From NCBI GenBank assembly GCA_963693365.1, contig CAVNZM010000002.1, positions 11,532,001 to 11,596,000 of the forward strand: DNA of 64,000 bases, given 5' to 3'. The DNA is from Amoebidium appalachense. Taxonomy: Eukaryota > Ichthyosporea. How positions within the stretch are numbered: the stretch's first letter is position 1; the number at the start of each line of letters is the position of its first letter. The position numbers were made by a program, and so were the translations under genes. Below, one piece after another: positions 13,046 to 64,000 of this stretch. A model generated the notes under the pieces. The model was not told the origin of the DNA and searched no databases. It worked only from the letters and a program-made list of their open reading frames with translations.

Positions 13046-13350
13046 CTTGCGCAGACGGAAAAAACAAACCCCCACGTGCCCGTGCATGCCACACACCCCA
13101 GCACGCTGCACGCTGCACGCTGCACACCCCCGCCACCACCCACACTATCGTGTCACTCACCACGGTCCCCTCCTGGTCGTGCACGGGGTTTGTTGTTGTT
13201 GTTGTTGGCCGGGTGAATGGGTGGGTGGGTGGAAAGGGGGTGAGGGGAGGGCACGTTTGTTTGTGCTTTTTCCTATATTGTGTTTTTTTCCTGCACCTTT
13301 TCATTGTTTTGGTTCGTTTGTAAATATGTTTTGCATCTGTGTGTGTGTGT

Positions 13351-13358
<8 letters not shown>

Positions 13359-13434
<76 letters not shown>
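13359..13434 (+). repeat. (GT)n microsatellite
   Basis: About 38 GT units, continuing as imperfect GT/GC repeats to about 13545. Confidence 0.95.
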
Positions 13435-13442
<8 letters not shown>

Positions 13443-14592
13443 CGAGTGCGTACGTGCGTGTGCGGGTGTGTTGGTGTGTGTGTGCATGCATGTGTGTGTG
13501 TATGCATGTGTGTGTGTGTGTGTGTGCGCGCGCGCATGTGTGTATGCACGTGGGAGCCTTAGTTGTACGGAAATGGTGCATGGATATGAAGTGTTAACGT
13601 GCGCACGCGCACACGTGCTTTTTATACACTAGAGCTGGGCAGGGGCAGACGGGGGGGGGGGGGGGGGGGGGGGGGGGAGGGGGGAGTCAGAAAAAATTAA
13701 AGTTTGCGTAGAGAAAATTTATCGTTCTGAGATGTGGTGTTTGGGAGGGCTGCGCCCTTACCCACAAATATGTATAAACTGGTGTTTTTTTGGCCTTAAT
13801 TGTGGCACGAAACAAGAACATGTACCCCCCCCCCCCCCCCCCCCCCCCAATAAAATAAGAAACCTCAGTTACCGGATATTTTGGGTATACATAATTGAAT
13901 TAAGAAACTTAGCTTTACCCCCCCGGGCGGTAGTTTCTTATTCGTGGACGCCGTCTGTAATACATGACTCAGTCATCACTAGTACTGGCCATGGCGGCCC
14001 GTGTGGCTACATCGATCATCTGGCCAGCTATATATTATAATTGGAACCTCCTTATTATTAAGGTCTTATTTATGATTGATCATTACCGCTGCATCTAGTG
14101 GTGGATGTGTTTGGGTTTGGTTGTGGGGCCGGGGTGTAATGTCAAAGCGAAATACGGATACACACACTGGGACAGCCTAATTGTTAGCCTAGCCGTTAGC
14201 CAGCTCCGATGATATATCATATCACGGTGTCTCGAGCGCTCGTCGGAACGCTCGCCGGGGGTACACTCGAGGGCTGGGGGTAGAGTAGTCCCTGGGGATA
14301 GCCCTCTGAGCTTATGGTGCACCTTATATAAGCCTCTGCTGATCCAGTCTTGGGTTGGGGGCCTCGGGGGATGCTGCTAGGAGGCCGGTGGAGCGGCTCG
14401 GAGGTGCAGCCACGGTAGTGACTACGGTGGCTACGATGAGGATCTAATGGGTGGTGGCCCACTGGTGGGCCAGGTAGCCCCTCTGGATCTGTGACGACAA
14501 AAGACGTCATGAAGGCGAAGTATGATTAGTCGACGATCTGCTTTTTGCTTTAATGATTGACCCAATCAGATCCCCTTGCCGTCTGTCACTAG

Positions 14593-14625
14593 ATCTCGGC
14601 AGATCTGGGCGCAACTGCCCGAGAT
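14593..14625. promoter_or_regulatory. Hairpin with a metal-response-element-like core upstream of ATP7
   Basis: ATCTCGGCAG and CTGCCCGAGAT form a 10-bp stem with one bulge and a 12-base loop. GGGCGCA at 14607-14613 is the complement of TGCGCCC, which fits the metazoan MRE core TGCRCNC. It lies about 290 bp before the ATP7 start codon. A 7-bp degenerate core is common by chance, so a regulatory role is only a suggestion. Confidence 0.2.
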
Positions 14626-14897
14626 AGGACTCGCGTGTAACATGCCATGAAGTTCGTGTTTTCAAAACAAAACGATATATATATAGTACGGGGTTAGCAA
14701 GTGCAGGTTTTGGTTGCCTGCGAAATTAGAAACAGGGGCGAGGGAGAAGATCTAAGCGTACTTGTGGCTGTATTTGGCATGGCGATTTTGTGTCTCTCCC
14801 AAGGCCTCCTATAAGTAAACACTCCTTCCCTTCAGAGTCTGTTTGTGCTTGTTTATGAAGATCTTGTGTCCTTTGGGACAACCATTCTTGAGCGAAA

Positions 14898-32445
<17,548 letters not shown>

Positions 32446-33130
32446 ACTTTGGTTTGCCTGGTACGTGTCCGAAAAGTTAATGTTTCCGTGGAATTAATTG
32501 TTGAATGTGTTTTGCTCTTTTGTATGCTGATCTCATCAACATAGACTTTTGTTATTTATCTTGCTAACCCCCGACATATTGGCTTACCAAGAAGGGGTTG
32601 AATATCTTTAAAGGGTTCCCTTTCCATTATTTGGTCATATAAGTTGTTATGTTTAGTTATGCATGTACTCTTAGTTGTTTGTATCTCTACTATAATGACG
32701 AAATCCCTTCGGAATTCGAACGCAAGCTGGTGCCTGAGGGGAATGTTAATATTCTTATTGTGCACCTTATGTTAATGTTCGGTCTACTTTTATGTCTTTC
32801 GGTTTCTGTTCGATACGTGCCCGACTTAATTGTTATTTGGAGTCTCGAATTGGGCAACCCCATCAGCCCAACGTTTTCCGTCTCTGGAGGATTAAGCGGA
32901 TTATGTTAATTCTCAAATCTCTTTGTGGCGAATGTACCACCCGTTCCTGTAAAACCCTTTTATATTATATGAACAGAAACATCTATCTTTTTAGCATAGT
33001 GAAAGTTAAAACTTTTGTGTCCTGCGTTCCCGTTGTGGTCTTGTCTTAGAACACCCATTGATAAAGGGACACCGATAAACGGTACATGTTTGTTCTTGAT
33101 GGTTCGAAGCACCTTGTTCTTACTACCCGG

Positions 33131-33167
<37 letters not shown>

Positions 33168-33194
33168 CTCGAAGATTGCTTGGGCTGTATTGAA

Positions 33195-33231
<37 letters not shown>

Positions 33232-33517
33232 GAGGGGGGTGGTCTCGAAGATTGCTTGGACTGTATTGTATCTTTATAATAGTAGGTTTGTGGCCGTGCC
33301 TGAGCCTTACACACCCATGCATGTTTATGAATATATGTAGTTGGTACCAATATGCATGTAATGTGTTACCGAGTGACTCTTAATGTCGATACACAATGAA
33401 TCACGTAAACGGACACCCGGGGTGTCCTAGATACATACATAGTGTATATTGGCAGGAAGGAATGCCCAATAAACGTGGGTGGATTCCTAAATGCACACCC
33501 ATTGACACGACCTCCCC

Positions 33518-33548
<31 letters not shown>

Positions 33549-35287
33549 ACACAGAAATCCCCCTAGACTCAGTACGAACACATGGTCTCGCATTCACGTG
33601 CAGGTCACGTGCCACATGCATATTGCCGTCCAGAGCAACAACCACGGCAGCTTGCAAATACAGCGCGAAATCTGATTAACGACAGCCCGCCAACACGCGC
33701 ATTTTTTCATGTATGACAATGCTCTTTTGTGAAATCACCCTTTTTTTGTCCTCCCAGTAGTGGATTTTGCAGGATTTAACTCCTTTGAAGTCCAAAAACC
33801 TCAAAAATTCCCCGGCGGGGCCCGGCCGGCTCCTGATATGGTACCCGGGCCCCGGTAGGGAGAATTCAAAAACTACCTGCTCCTGATATGGTACCCGGGC
33901 CGGCAATCTTGTCAGCCGATCTCAAGTACAGAAACATTTTACAGGTAGGGAGTCATGCATCACGTTCCGCATTGATGGTAGATGGCCCGATGATGGTGGT
34001 GTGATATTAATCGTGAAACCGCGGGTATGGCAATCACCGGTCACTTAGTCTACATATATGCAGCAGGCACGTACACGTGTATGCGTGTGTGTATGTTGGG
34101 GGGGGGAGAGGGGGGGGGGGGGGGGGGGGGATCCCTGTTGTGCCCATTTCCATTCACTTGGCACGGTTCATTATTATGCATATTCTAAGCCTTTGGCGTA
34201 TATATAGCGCTTTTCACTGATGCTTATTGATAAATATACTGTTACAGTATCCTAGCCTAAGGAGCTACGAATGTGTGTTCTGCAAGCTTTGGGCAACCCT
34301 AAAAAAGATGGTAACGATAGTTATTAATAACAATAACAACTTCAGTATAATAGAATCCCTACTGCGAATAATGATGGCCCGGTTAAAAAAATAACAGCAG
34401 AACTATAATGCATAATATCATGTTCAGGATATATTGCTAAATCATTTTTCTGATCTCGACAGGAGGGCCTTGACAGAAGTTCACACCATTTGCAATTGCT
34501 TTCGAACCGCCAATTTCTAGGAATTAATGTTATCCCTCACACCCCGGCACCAATTCTATCGAATGGTTGTTGGTTCTGCTTCAGTGTGTTGACCTCTTGC
34601 ATGACCTGTGGGTGTCGGTGTGGTGACCAATCAGAACCGGTATAGGTCACGTGAATAGACTTTCACATGGAACTATAACAACACTTGTCTGTCTGTGTGC
34701 ATGGGTCTTTCTCTCTCTACCCCCCCCCCCCCCCCCCCCTCTCTCTCTCTTTTTGGATTTTATTTCGATCGGGGCCTCAGACAGGGTTAAGAATATCTCT
34801 CTCTCCCCCCCCCCCCCCCCCCCTCCTCTCTCTCTCTCTCTGTCTCTCTCTCTCTCGTTCTCCCCTTCCCCCCCTCTCACACACACTCTTGTCTCCATGT
34901 CCCCCCCTCCCCCCCAATGCCTCCCCGCCGGAGGCCTTTATGCACGTATGCTCTCTCCGAGTTTGTGTGCGCGCCTGTCTCAAACCCCCCCCCCCCCCCC
35001 CCCCCCCCCCCGGGCCCTCTCCCCCATCTATCTCTCGCTGTGTGGGGCACGTGTATTCATGCGTCCAGGTGAAAGTGTGATGGATGATGTGAGAATAAGC
35101 TTGTAAAGCCGTATTTATACAGTGTACATACAGGGGGAGGAGGGGGGGGAGCCTCTTGTGGAACAGAAATGCAGGTTTGAAAGGGAGCGGGTACGGGGGC
35201 TAGCATCCATGAGTGGATGTGTGTGTAGCTGGGGAGGGGGAAGGGAGGGGGGCGGAGGGGGGGGGGGGGGGGAGGGGGGGAACAAAC
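32446..35287. other. Intergenic between ATP7 and CERK 3' ends
   Basis: The genes converge here. 32446-33120 is unique and AT-balanced, with an open frame of 86 codons (32649-32909) that I do not recognise; part must be ATP7 3' UTR. 33130-33270 holds two G runs, each next to ctcgaagattgcttgg. 33960-34650 is AT-rich with no coding signal. 34720-35030 is CT/C-rich. The CERK stop codon should lie near the right end, but I could not fix it. Confidence 0.45.
33831..33905 (+). repeat. Short direct repeat
   Basis: ctcctgatatggtacccggg occurs at 33831 and 33882, each followed by cc, in a stretch without other repeats. Confidence 0.75.
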
Positions 35288-52829
<17,542 letters not shown>

Positions 52830-53072
52830 TCAAGGAAGCCCGTTGCCTGATGCCGATGGTTGTTTTCCTCTCCGTACAGGATGTGTGTTTCGAATTGCTG
52901 CTCTTACCAAACATGCATATGTGCTTCCTGTTTCACGATTTTTTCTGCTGGTCACAGTCAGGGACACTTCTGGAGTCTGTAAGGCCAAGGGTGTTCGGGA
53001 AAAAGCGTGTAATTCAGACAACATAAACAGGAGCGTCAACAAAAATAGTAACGAAGTATAGTGATCACGCAA
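52830..53072 (-). CDS. Possible small secreted protein or first exon
   Basis: An 80-codon frame starts MRDHYTSLLFLLTLLFMLSE, which has the basic start and Leu/Phe core of a signal peptide, followed by a Ser/Thr-rich stretch. A good donor (TTG before gtaaga, at 52907) follows codon 55. The frame is therefore either a complete 80-aa protein or a 55-codon first exon of a longer one. I found no downstream exon with confidence and recognise no family. Confidence 0.33.
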   Translation of the reverse strand: MRDHYTSLLFLLTLLFMLSELHAFSRTPLALQTPEVSLTVTSRKNRETGSTYACLVRAAIRNTHPVRRGKQPSASGNGLP

Positions 53073-54313
53073 AAGAAACTGTGTTGTTTCTCTATGTGAG
53101 GTTCGAAGTGCAACCAGAAGTTTTCTCCAGAAAGTTCACAAATCCCATCAAAAGTTCAGTGCCTAATATTAGCCACACATGAAAGCGCAGGGCTGCAACC
53201 TCGCTCCTTCTGCCACACAGCAGTATGCATAATCATGATGTGTGGGTTGGGAATATACCTATTTTGTGCGTAGTGTTGAATATTATCTCTCTAAATTCGG
53301 TAATTAGTGCTTATTGAAGGACTATTGGCGATTTACGTAAATGGTGAGAAACAATTTATAATGATCACACACAAGTGTAGGTGTATTCTCCGCTTTTCAG
53401 ATGAACTTAAACAACAAATATAACACCCTGTTAGCACGTAGCCCGATTGAAGGGCTGCGCACCTCTTTTATTTAATCGTATTTGACTTCCAGAAAAAATG
53501 ATTCTATTCGCTTACATCGCACCAGGTCTCTTCTTCATTTCATCTCCAAAAAGACTTGTCTGCTCAACCCAGCCCCAGCTGGCCACCACCAGCACGCCTG
53601 GTGTGTAAACGTGTATGTGTTCTTCTGCCACCTATCGACGGCGTATACAGCGGGGTCTATGCGCACATCATCTGAGGTACATACGGTTGTGCCTGTGAAC
53701 TATCACTTGGTCGAATTCGAACCACGCGTCCGACCCGTACGCGTTCCAGAAGAGCTGGTGTACTGTAAGTTGTGACTCGTCGCTGGGGCGCTCAGATAAA
53801 CTGAAGAGCGAATATTCCTGTTGCAGACAGTTATTTGACTACTTACATGTCTTTTTTTTTTTTTGCTTGCTATACTGGAAGTCATATGCTTGCACACACC
53901 GTGTGCGGCACACTGAGCCTCCAGGCTTCGGGCACGGCCCTCTGAAAAAAAGAGTTCGCGCGGAAGGGCGCCGCGACGGGCGGTATGCAAAGAACCTGCC
54001 AAAAAAAAGAAACTGTAAATAATTGCACCAAGTTATCCAATTGCCTGTCTTTAAACTGCTGATTGGTGTAAACTGCTCCAATTCTATGCAAACCAATTTC
54101 AAATCTAATTAGCCTGTTCTATTCGCCTACATTTTATTTTAAAGGTTTTAAGATAGCTTTTAGTTTTAACAATATGTTCGTGCTATTGTAATATCACGCG
54201 GCCAAATTCACTGAGTTCCACAGCCTTGCCACTTGGCACTTTGAAAGGCGAAAGCAAATGTCATCCCAGTAACAGAACGGTGATTTCTGTGAGTTCAATA
54301 CAACGACCCGAAA
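53073..54313. other. Unique intergenic sequence before the LIM gene
   Basis: Few repeats. Open frames on both strands (97 codons plus at 53482, 99 codons minus at 53703) overlap each other, lack splice support and match nothing I know. The last 200 bp should contain the LIM gene promoter and 5' UTR. Confidence 0.4.
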
Positions 54314-54974
54314 ATGTCTGAGGCTCCCACTAGCTCGCCCAAGGGCTCTCCAAAGTTCGGCGGTGGCGGGGAGAAGTGTGATGTTTGCCAGAAGACTGTC
54401 TACCCTGTGGTATGTACATGTGCATGTTCCCGTTGTCTTTTGAGCTCCATCATGTCCGGACTAGTCCAGAATTGCCTGCCTTTCTCTCCACATACTGTTA
54501 CTATGTGTGTGTATATGTAGTTCTCACACTGTAGGAGTAACTCGAGACACTAAAACCTACTACTACTACTACAACCTACAACCTACTACACTGCAACACT
54601 GCAAGCATGTTCTTATTCAAAAATCGAGGGAATTGCTTCCAACCTGCTATTACATGCTCCAGCAAATGGGATCCGGAAATGTTGAAGTTATAGCTATCGG
54701 GGGGCCTGGTTTTCTAAAATTTATTCACCCACAGGAGAAGATCTCTGCCGACGGCAAGATCTGGCACAAGAACTGCCTCAAGTGCGACAAATGCCAGAAG
54801 ATCCTGTCTCTCGGTAACTACGCCGCTGCTGGGGATAAGATGTTCTGTAAACCCCACTTCAAGGAGCTGTTCAAGCTGAAGGGCAACTACGACGAGGGCT
54901 TCGGGGGTGAGACTGCTGTCAAGAAGTGGGCGGCTGATCACGCACAAGCCCAGAAGCAGAAAGCAGCCGAGTAA
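54314..54974 (+). CDS. Single LIM-domain protein, two exons, 111 aa
   Basis: Exons 54314-54409 and 54735-54974 (stop included), joined in phase 0 by a GT-AG intron (donor gtatgt, acceptor cacccacag). The product has a Ser/Pro/Gly-rich N-terminus and one complete LIM zinc domain: C22-x2-C25-x17-H43-x2-C46-x2-C49-x2-C52-x17-C70-x2-H73. After it comes FKLKGNYDEGFGG, the tail typical of the EPLIN (LIMA1)/Xin-type and related LIM domains that bind actin-associated partners. The last 20 residues are a basic, Ala/Gln-rich helix. Proteins of this size with one LIM domain occur in amoebozoans and holozoans as cytoskeletal adaptors; that role is inferred. Codon use is GC-rich and uniform, unlike the flanks, which supports a well-expressed gene. 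Confidence 0.92.
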
Positions 54975-56709
54975 ATACATAAGAAGCTCGAAAGGAGGAA
55001 TTCTTTTGACTTTGCCTTTAAGCCATCATCTTAGCACTTTAGAATGAAAATATTAACTATACTGTTTACGTGTCTGCCGATTTACAGTAATTCACTCGAG
55101 CGTTTTTTGACTCTAGAACAGCTTTCCTAACTAGCTATCGAAAATGTACGTTCCATGTTTACCGACCGAAGATTTGCCGATGATTGGTTCATCGGCTAAA
55201 AAGATTCCAGCTACTAAACGAAAACAAGCTTGACTTGTGTGACACAAACTGTGTTCATTCATTACACCAACACAGTTATAAACTTGTGAGGTACGCAACA
55301 AGACACGTGTGCCAAAGGCCCCTGCACCACGTTTTGCATTTAGTGCTGCATCGGAGTAAAGTTCAAGAAGCCAGCAGAAAGGTGCCATCGTGTGCCAACT
55401 CTCACGTGCTGAAATTGAAAGAGTGCTACACCTGCATACATAGCATTTTGCAATTTTGGGGTATGGCATATATTGGGGACATGGATTATGTGTGCTATAT
55501 GAGGTATGTATCGGCTGTGGTTCCTCTAGGGCTATGCTGCACAAGTAGCACAGACTTGTGTACACGCACGTGAGCATAACAGAGCGTACAATAAGAATAT
55601 AAATTATGCTGCGACCATTTTAGCCGAAGAGGACTACAGAGCACTTACAGTAAGACAGGGTTTGCAGACAACAATTTTGCTGGTCCGGTTTTCTCCAAAT
55701 TCCGCTAGTATACTGGGCATGGTGGATTGTTAGATGCCGTGTGTGTCCTGCAAGAATCTAAAGCTTCGAGGCTTACGGAAACTCTAACACAAAAAAACTG
55801 TTGCCATTTTTACAAAGTACTGACCTGCTGACCACAGAGAATTCGGTCCCATTCCTTCGTTCCTCACTCACTGATGGTGCTGGTGCGTGTGCACGTACTT
55901 TATTTCTCTACACTGCAAGCTTCTTGAAAGCGTGCAGCAATCATTGACAATACATGTACGGAGAATGCTAGCACTTCAGTGAGTAGTTACTCTGCCACGA
56001 ACGATTCCCCTTCATTTTGGTAAAAGGTGTCACTGCATTGGGGTGCCTCTTTGAAGTTTGAAAACTCCGGCGGGCGGGGGAGCGAGCGAGTCGAGCTTGA
56101 ACAATCCTCAAAGCCTCACCTTTGACGTCACATTTTGATCAGCATGTCCGTAGGTGAAGAAATATTCGTTAGGGCAGTCATCACAAACAGGCTACTGTGA
56201 GCCCCTTCACTGAGACTGACGCACGCACAAGCCCAGGGCCGTACACGCTCACTGGTGTAGCTGACACGGAAACTTAGGTATAGAGTTTTGGGCCTTTTGC
56301 ATCTATCATATAGTAAGTACGTGTTGAGCAAGAACATCGAAAGGTTTATTTTGGCTCTTTTTTTTTTTGCGCACTGTCTGCTGATACCGGTGAAGAAGCT
56401 TTCTAGCGCTGGAAAGTAGTGCAGCTCTGCTCGTGGCATGGGACTCAGCTGGGAGTTGTTGGGTCGGGTCGAAGCGGACAAGGCGAGACGGGAGGAGAGG
56501 GAGGGAGAGGGGAATACCTTGGTTTTGTGCGCGAGGGCGTGAGCGGGAAAGCGATTGAAAGAGTGAGAGCGGGAGGGAGAATTAGAGAGACAGAGAGAGA
56601 AGGAGGAGAGAGAGAGAGAGGGAGCGAGAACTGAGGGAAAGGAGGGTCTACGCATCCAGAGGCAGCCTTGTAGTAACATGGACTTGGAGTTTTGTTGAGG
56701 AAGAGAAAG
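54975..56709. other. LIM 3' UTR and upstream region of the next gene
   Basis: Mostly unique sequence. Two overlapping opposite frames (55131-55577 minus, 55184-55573 plus) lack recognisable domains and exclude each other. 56460-56640 is GA-rich and probably 5' UTR or promoter of the gene starting at 56710. Confidence 0.4.
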
Positions 56710-62235
<5,526 letters not shown>

Positions 62236-63775
62236 CATCACATCTCCTCCCCTTTCTCTTCCCCCACCACACGCACACACACACACACCCTCTCCCTTTC
62301 CCCTCCTCCCCTCCACCCACCCACCCGGAAAAACCAGTGCACACCGACATACCTTTGCCTCACTACACACGCACACACACGTACCCACCCACCACAAATA
62401 TTTACACATAGGCACGCACAGACACACGATCACTAGCACACCCTTTCGCACATAAGCACGTGCACACGCATAAGCACACACCCACATGCACACACACCAC
62501 ACACTCACACATGCGCGCACACACACGCATTCACACACACACACATACACACACACTCACACATGATAGAGAGTGGAAAGTGTGGACAAACATGATAATT
62601 GAAGTATCCAGATTGGGTTTCGTGCATGAGGACAAAGTGTATATGCTGAAATGGAGCCTTGCATAACTTTTTTCCCTTAAAAGTGGAGTTCGCCTAAGCC
62701 GCCTGTTCACATCGTTCTGTAATCTATGCCTCTCCCTTTCCTCAATCAAAATATATCTTGAAAAATAGCAACTGTTGCTCGTTGTGGGCTAACAACAGTG
62801 TTAAAGGGACTGCGATTGTCTGGTTTGTGGCCTGTGAGGGCGGGGCGGGCGGGGCGGGGCGGGCGGGCGTTTAGTTGGTCGGGGAAAGGGGGTGGGGGGA
62901 GCTTGCTCCTCTCCAGGTTTTGACTGGTTGGAATTGTGTCTGCAGACGCGACAAATCACGCAGTGAGAAGCCCATCTATGTGCCAAGGCATAGGCGCAAC
63001 CAGGTATGCACAGCCAGTGTGTGTGTGCCTGTCTCTGTGTGTATTTGTCATGAGTCCGTGGGTGTGAGCACCTGCTTGTGCGTGTTTGTGTGTGCATGTT
63101 TGTCAGTGTTTACGGGCGTGTTGTTGTGTCCGTCGGGGTGGGGATGTTTGTGTGCTTTGGGGGGAGGGGGGGGGGGGAGGGGGTCCGGGGAAGAGATGGT
63201 GAAAAATGTGGGGATGCCCGGCCACACTGGCCTTGTTGCCTTGAAGGTTTATGTGTAGTGTGTGGTGTGTTCGATGTGCGTGTCGGTGAGTTGACGAGAC
63301 GATCCGGGGAGTATGCGTGGAGGGTAGGGGGTGAAATAGGGGTATGTGTATTCCGTTTCTCTACACATGAAGTGTGAAAGCGTAGGCATGTTTATGTTTG
63401 TGTGTGTGTGCCATATCTTTTTCGTCACGGAGATTTTTTTGATAGCAATTATGGAGAGTGCTACGTGGGCATATGTTTGGGGACAGATGTGGGTGACAAC
63501 TCCCTTGCATGCTTGATTTGCATCTCATCCTGGCCCAAGCAATGAATACCTCCCCCCCCCCTCCCCCCTTTTTTTCCTCCTTCCTCGCAATCACCTTGTA
63601 TCCCCGTCCTTCTCTGTTCCATCGTGCCTTTTTAAGGAAGTGGCATCTGCCTCGACGTTTTTTTTCCTGTTCTTCGACTTACTGTTGAATGATATCTTCT
63701 ACCGATTGAGAATGGAAGGCTTTGTGGTGGGGCAAGAGAAGAGGGGAAGTGTGGGTGGGTGGGTGGGTGGGTGGG

Positions 63776-63812
<37 letters not shown>

Positions 63813-64000
63813 GAAGGGACGGGAGGAGGGGATGGGTGAGGAGGGAGTAGGAGGGAAGGGGTGAGGGTGAGGGGGGGGGGGGGGGGTGAGGGGGGGCTGG
63901 TGGAGAGTGGGATGCGCTTACATTTTGCCGCCTTTTTAGCCTGGGAGGCTGATTTGTTGGTTGGTAGGCGGAGGGGGGGACAGACTCTACGGCAGAGGAT
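62236..64000. other. Downstream repeats, right edge of window
   Basis: AC-rich sequence to 62570, a unique block (62580-62950), the candidate exon at 62946-63003, then GT-rich and G-rich sequence. A possible acceptor (gacag at about 63983) lies at the very edge, but the exon would be cut by the window end. Confidence 0.4.
62946..63003 (+). CDS. Alternative downstream exon, basic motif KPIYVPRHRRNQ
   Basis: Bounded by a good acceptor (ctgcag) and donor (CAG before gtatgc). It is open only if entered in phase 2, which is the phase left by the exon ending at 61506. It then reads RDKSRSEKPIYVPRHRRNQ and leaves in phase 0 towards exons beyond the window. It is probably an alternative to the terminal exon at 62064-62235, giving a longer protein. 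Confidence 0.5.

Larger units (their letters stand above)
13046..14897. other. Intergenic and upstream region of the copper ATPase gene
   Basis: Holds a long GT repeat (13359-13434), G runs (13650-13678), and then a less repetitive block (13700-14897) that should contain the ATP7 promoter and 5' UTR. Short frames on the minus strand (14095-14510) are Pro/Ser/Arg-rich and unrecognised. Confidence 0.45.

Noticed and set aside
53700-53730. Possible minus-strand tRNA B box (ggttcgaattcg)
   Set aside because: Position 61 is not C, and no acceptor stem or A box can be drawn.
55131-55577. 148-codon minus ORF overlapping a 129-codon plus ORF
   Set aside because: The two exclude each other, neither has a recognisable domain, and both lie in the likely LIM 3' flank.
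56128-56679. 183-codon minus-strand ORF
   Set aside because: Ser/Leu-rich translation of the GA-rich leader of the plus-strand gene. No domain and no splice or start context.

Overview
This window looks like nuclear DNA of an intron-rich, single-celled or early-branching opisthokont; an ichthyosporean such as Sphaeroforma would fit. That assignment is an inference from gene content and intron style, not a sequence match. Every gene I could reconstruct is split into short exons with GT-AG introns. The introns and spacers are packed with poly-C/poly-G runs and (AC)n/(GT)n microsatellites. Most long open frames in the window are translations of these repeats (poly-Pro, poly-Gly, Thr-His, Cys-Val) and are not genes.

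Layout. 826-982 (-): one exon of the SM protein SLY1/SCFD1, with the rest off the left edge. 4.8-7.2 kb (+): two 5'-truncated non-LTR retrotransposon 3' ends, head to tail. 7.3-14.9 kb: repeats and a few weak exon candidates. 14,898-32,445 (+): a 22-exon P1B-type copper ATPase (ATP7 family), reconstructed completely as 1,065 codons; its exon phases agree at all 21 junctions. 35,288-51,288 (-): a ceramide kinase gene (CERK) of at least 22 exons, with an enlarged PH region and a C-terminal coiled-coil tail. 52.8-53.1 kb (-): a possible small secreted protein. 54,314-54,974 (+): a two-exon, single-LIM-domain protein. 56,710-62,235 (+): a gene for a long, disordered, Gly/Arg/Ser-rich protein with alternative 3' exons.

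The genes have unrelated jobs: ER-Golgi SNARE control, copper export, sphingolipid phosphorylation and a LIM adaptor. This is an ordinary eukaryotic gene neighbourhood, not an operon or cluster. The most interesting points are: (i) a Cys-rich domain resembling bacterial metallothionein at the N-terminus of the copper ATPase, followed by a degenerate HMA domain; (ii) introns with (GT)n near the donor and (AC)n abutting the acceptor, several with no polypyrimidine tract; (iii) two TA-flanked inverted-repeat MITEs and a dispersed repeat of about 105 bp in CERK and ATP7 introns and nearby; (iv) the unusual CERK architecture.
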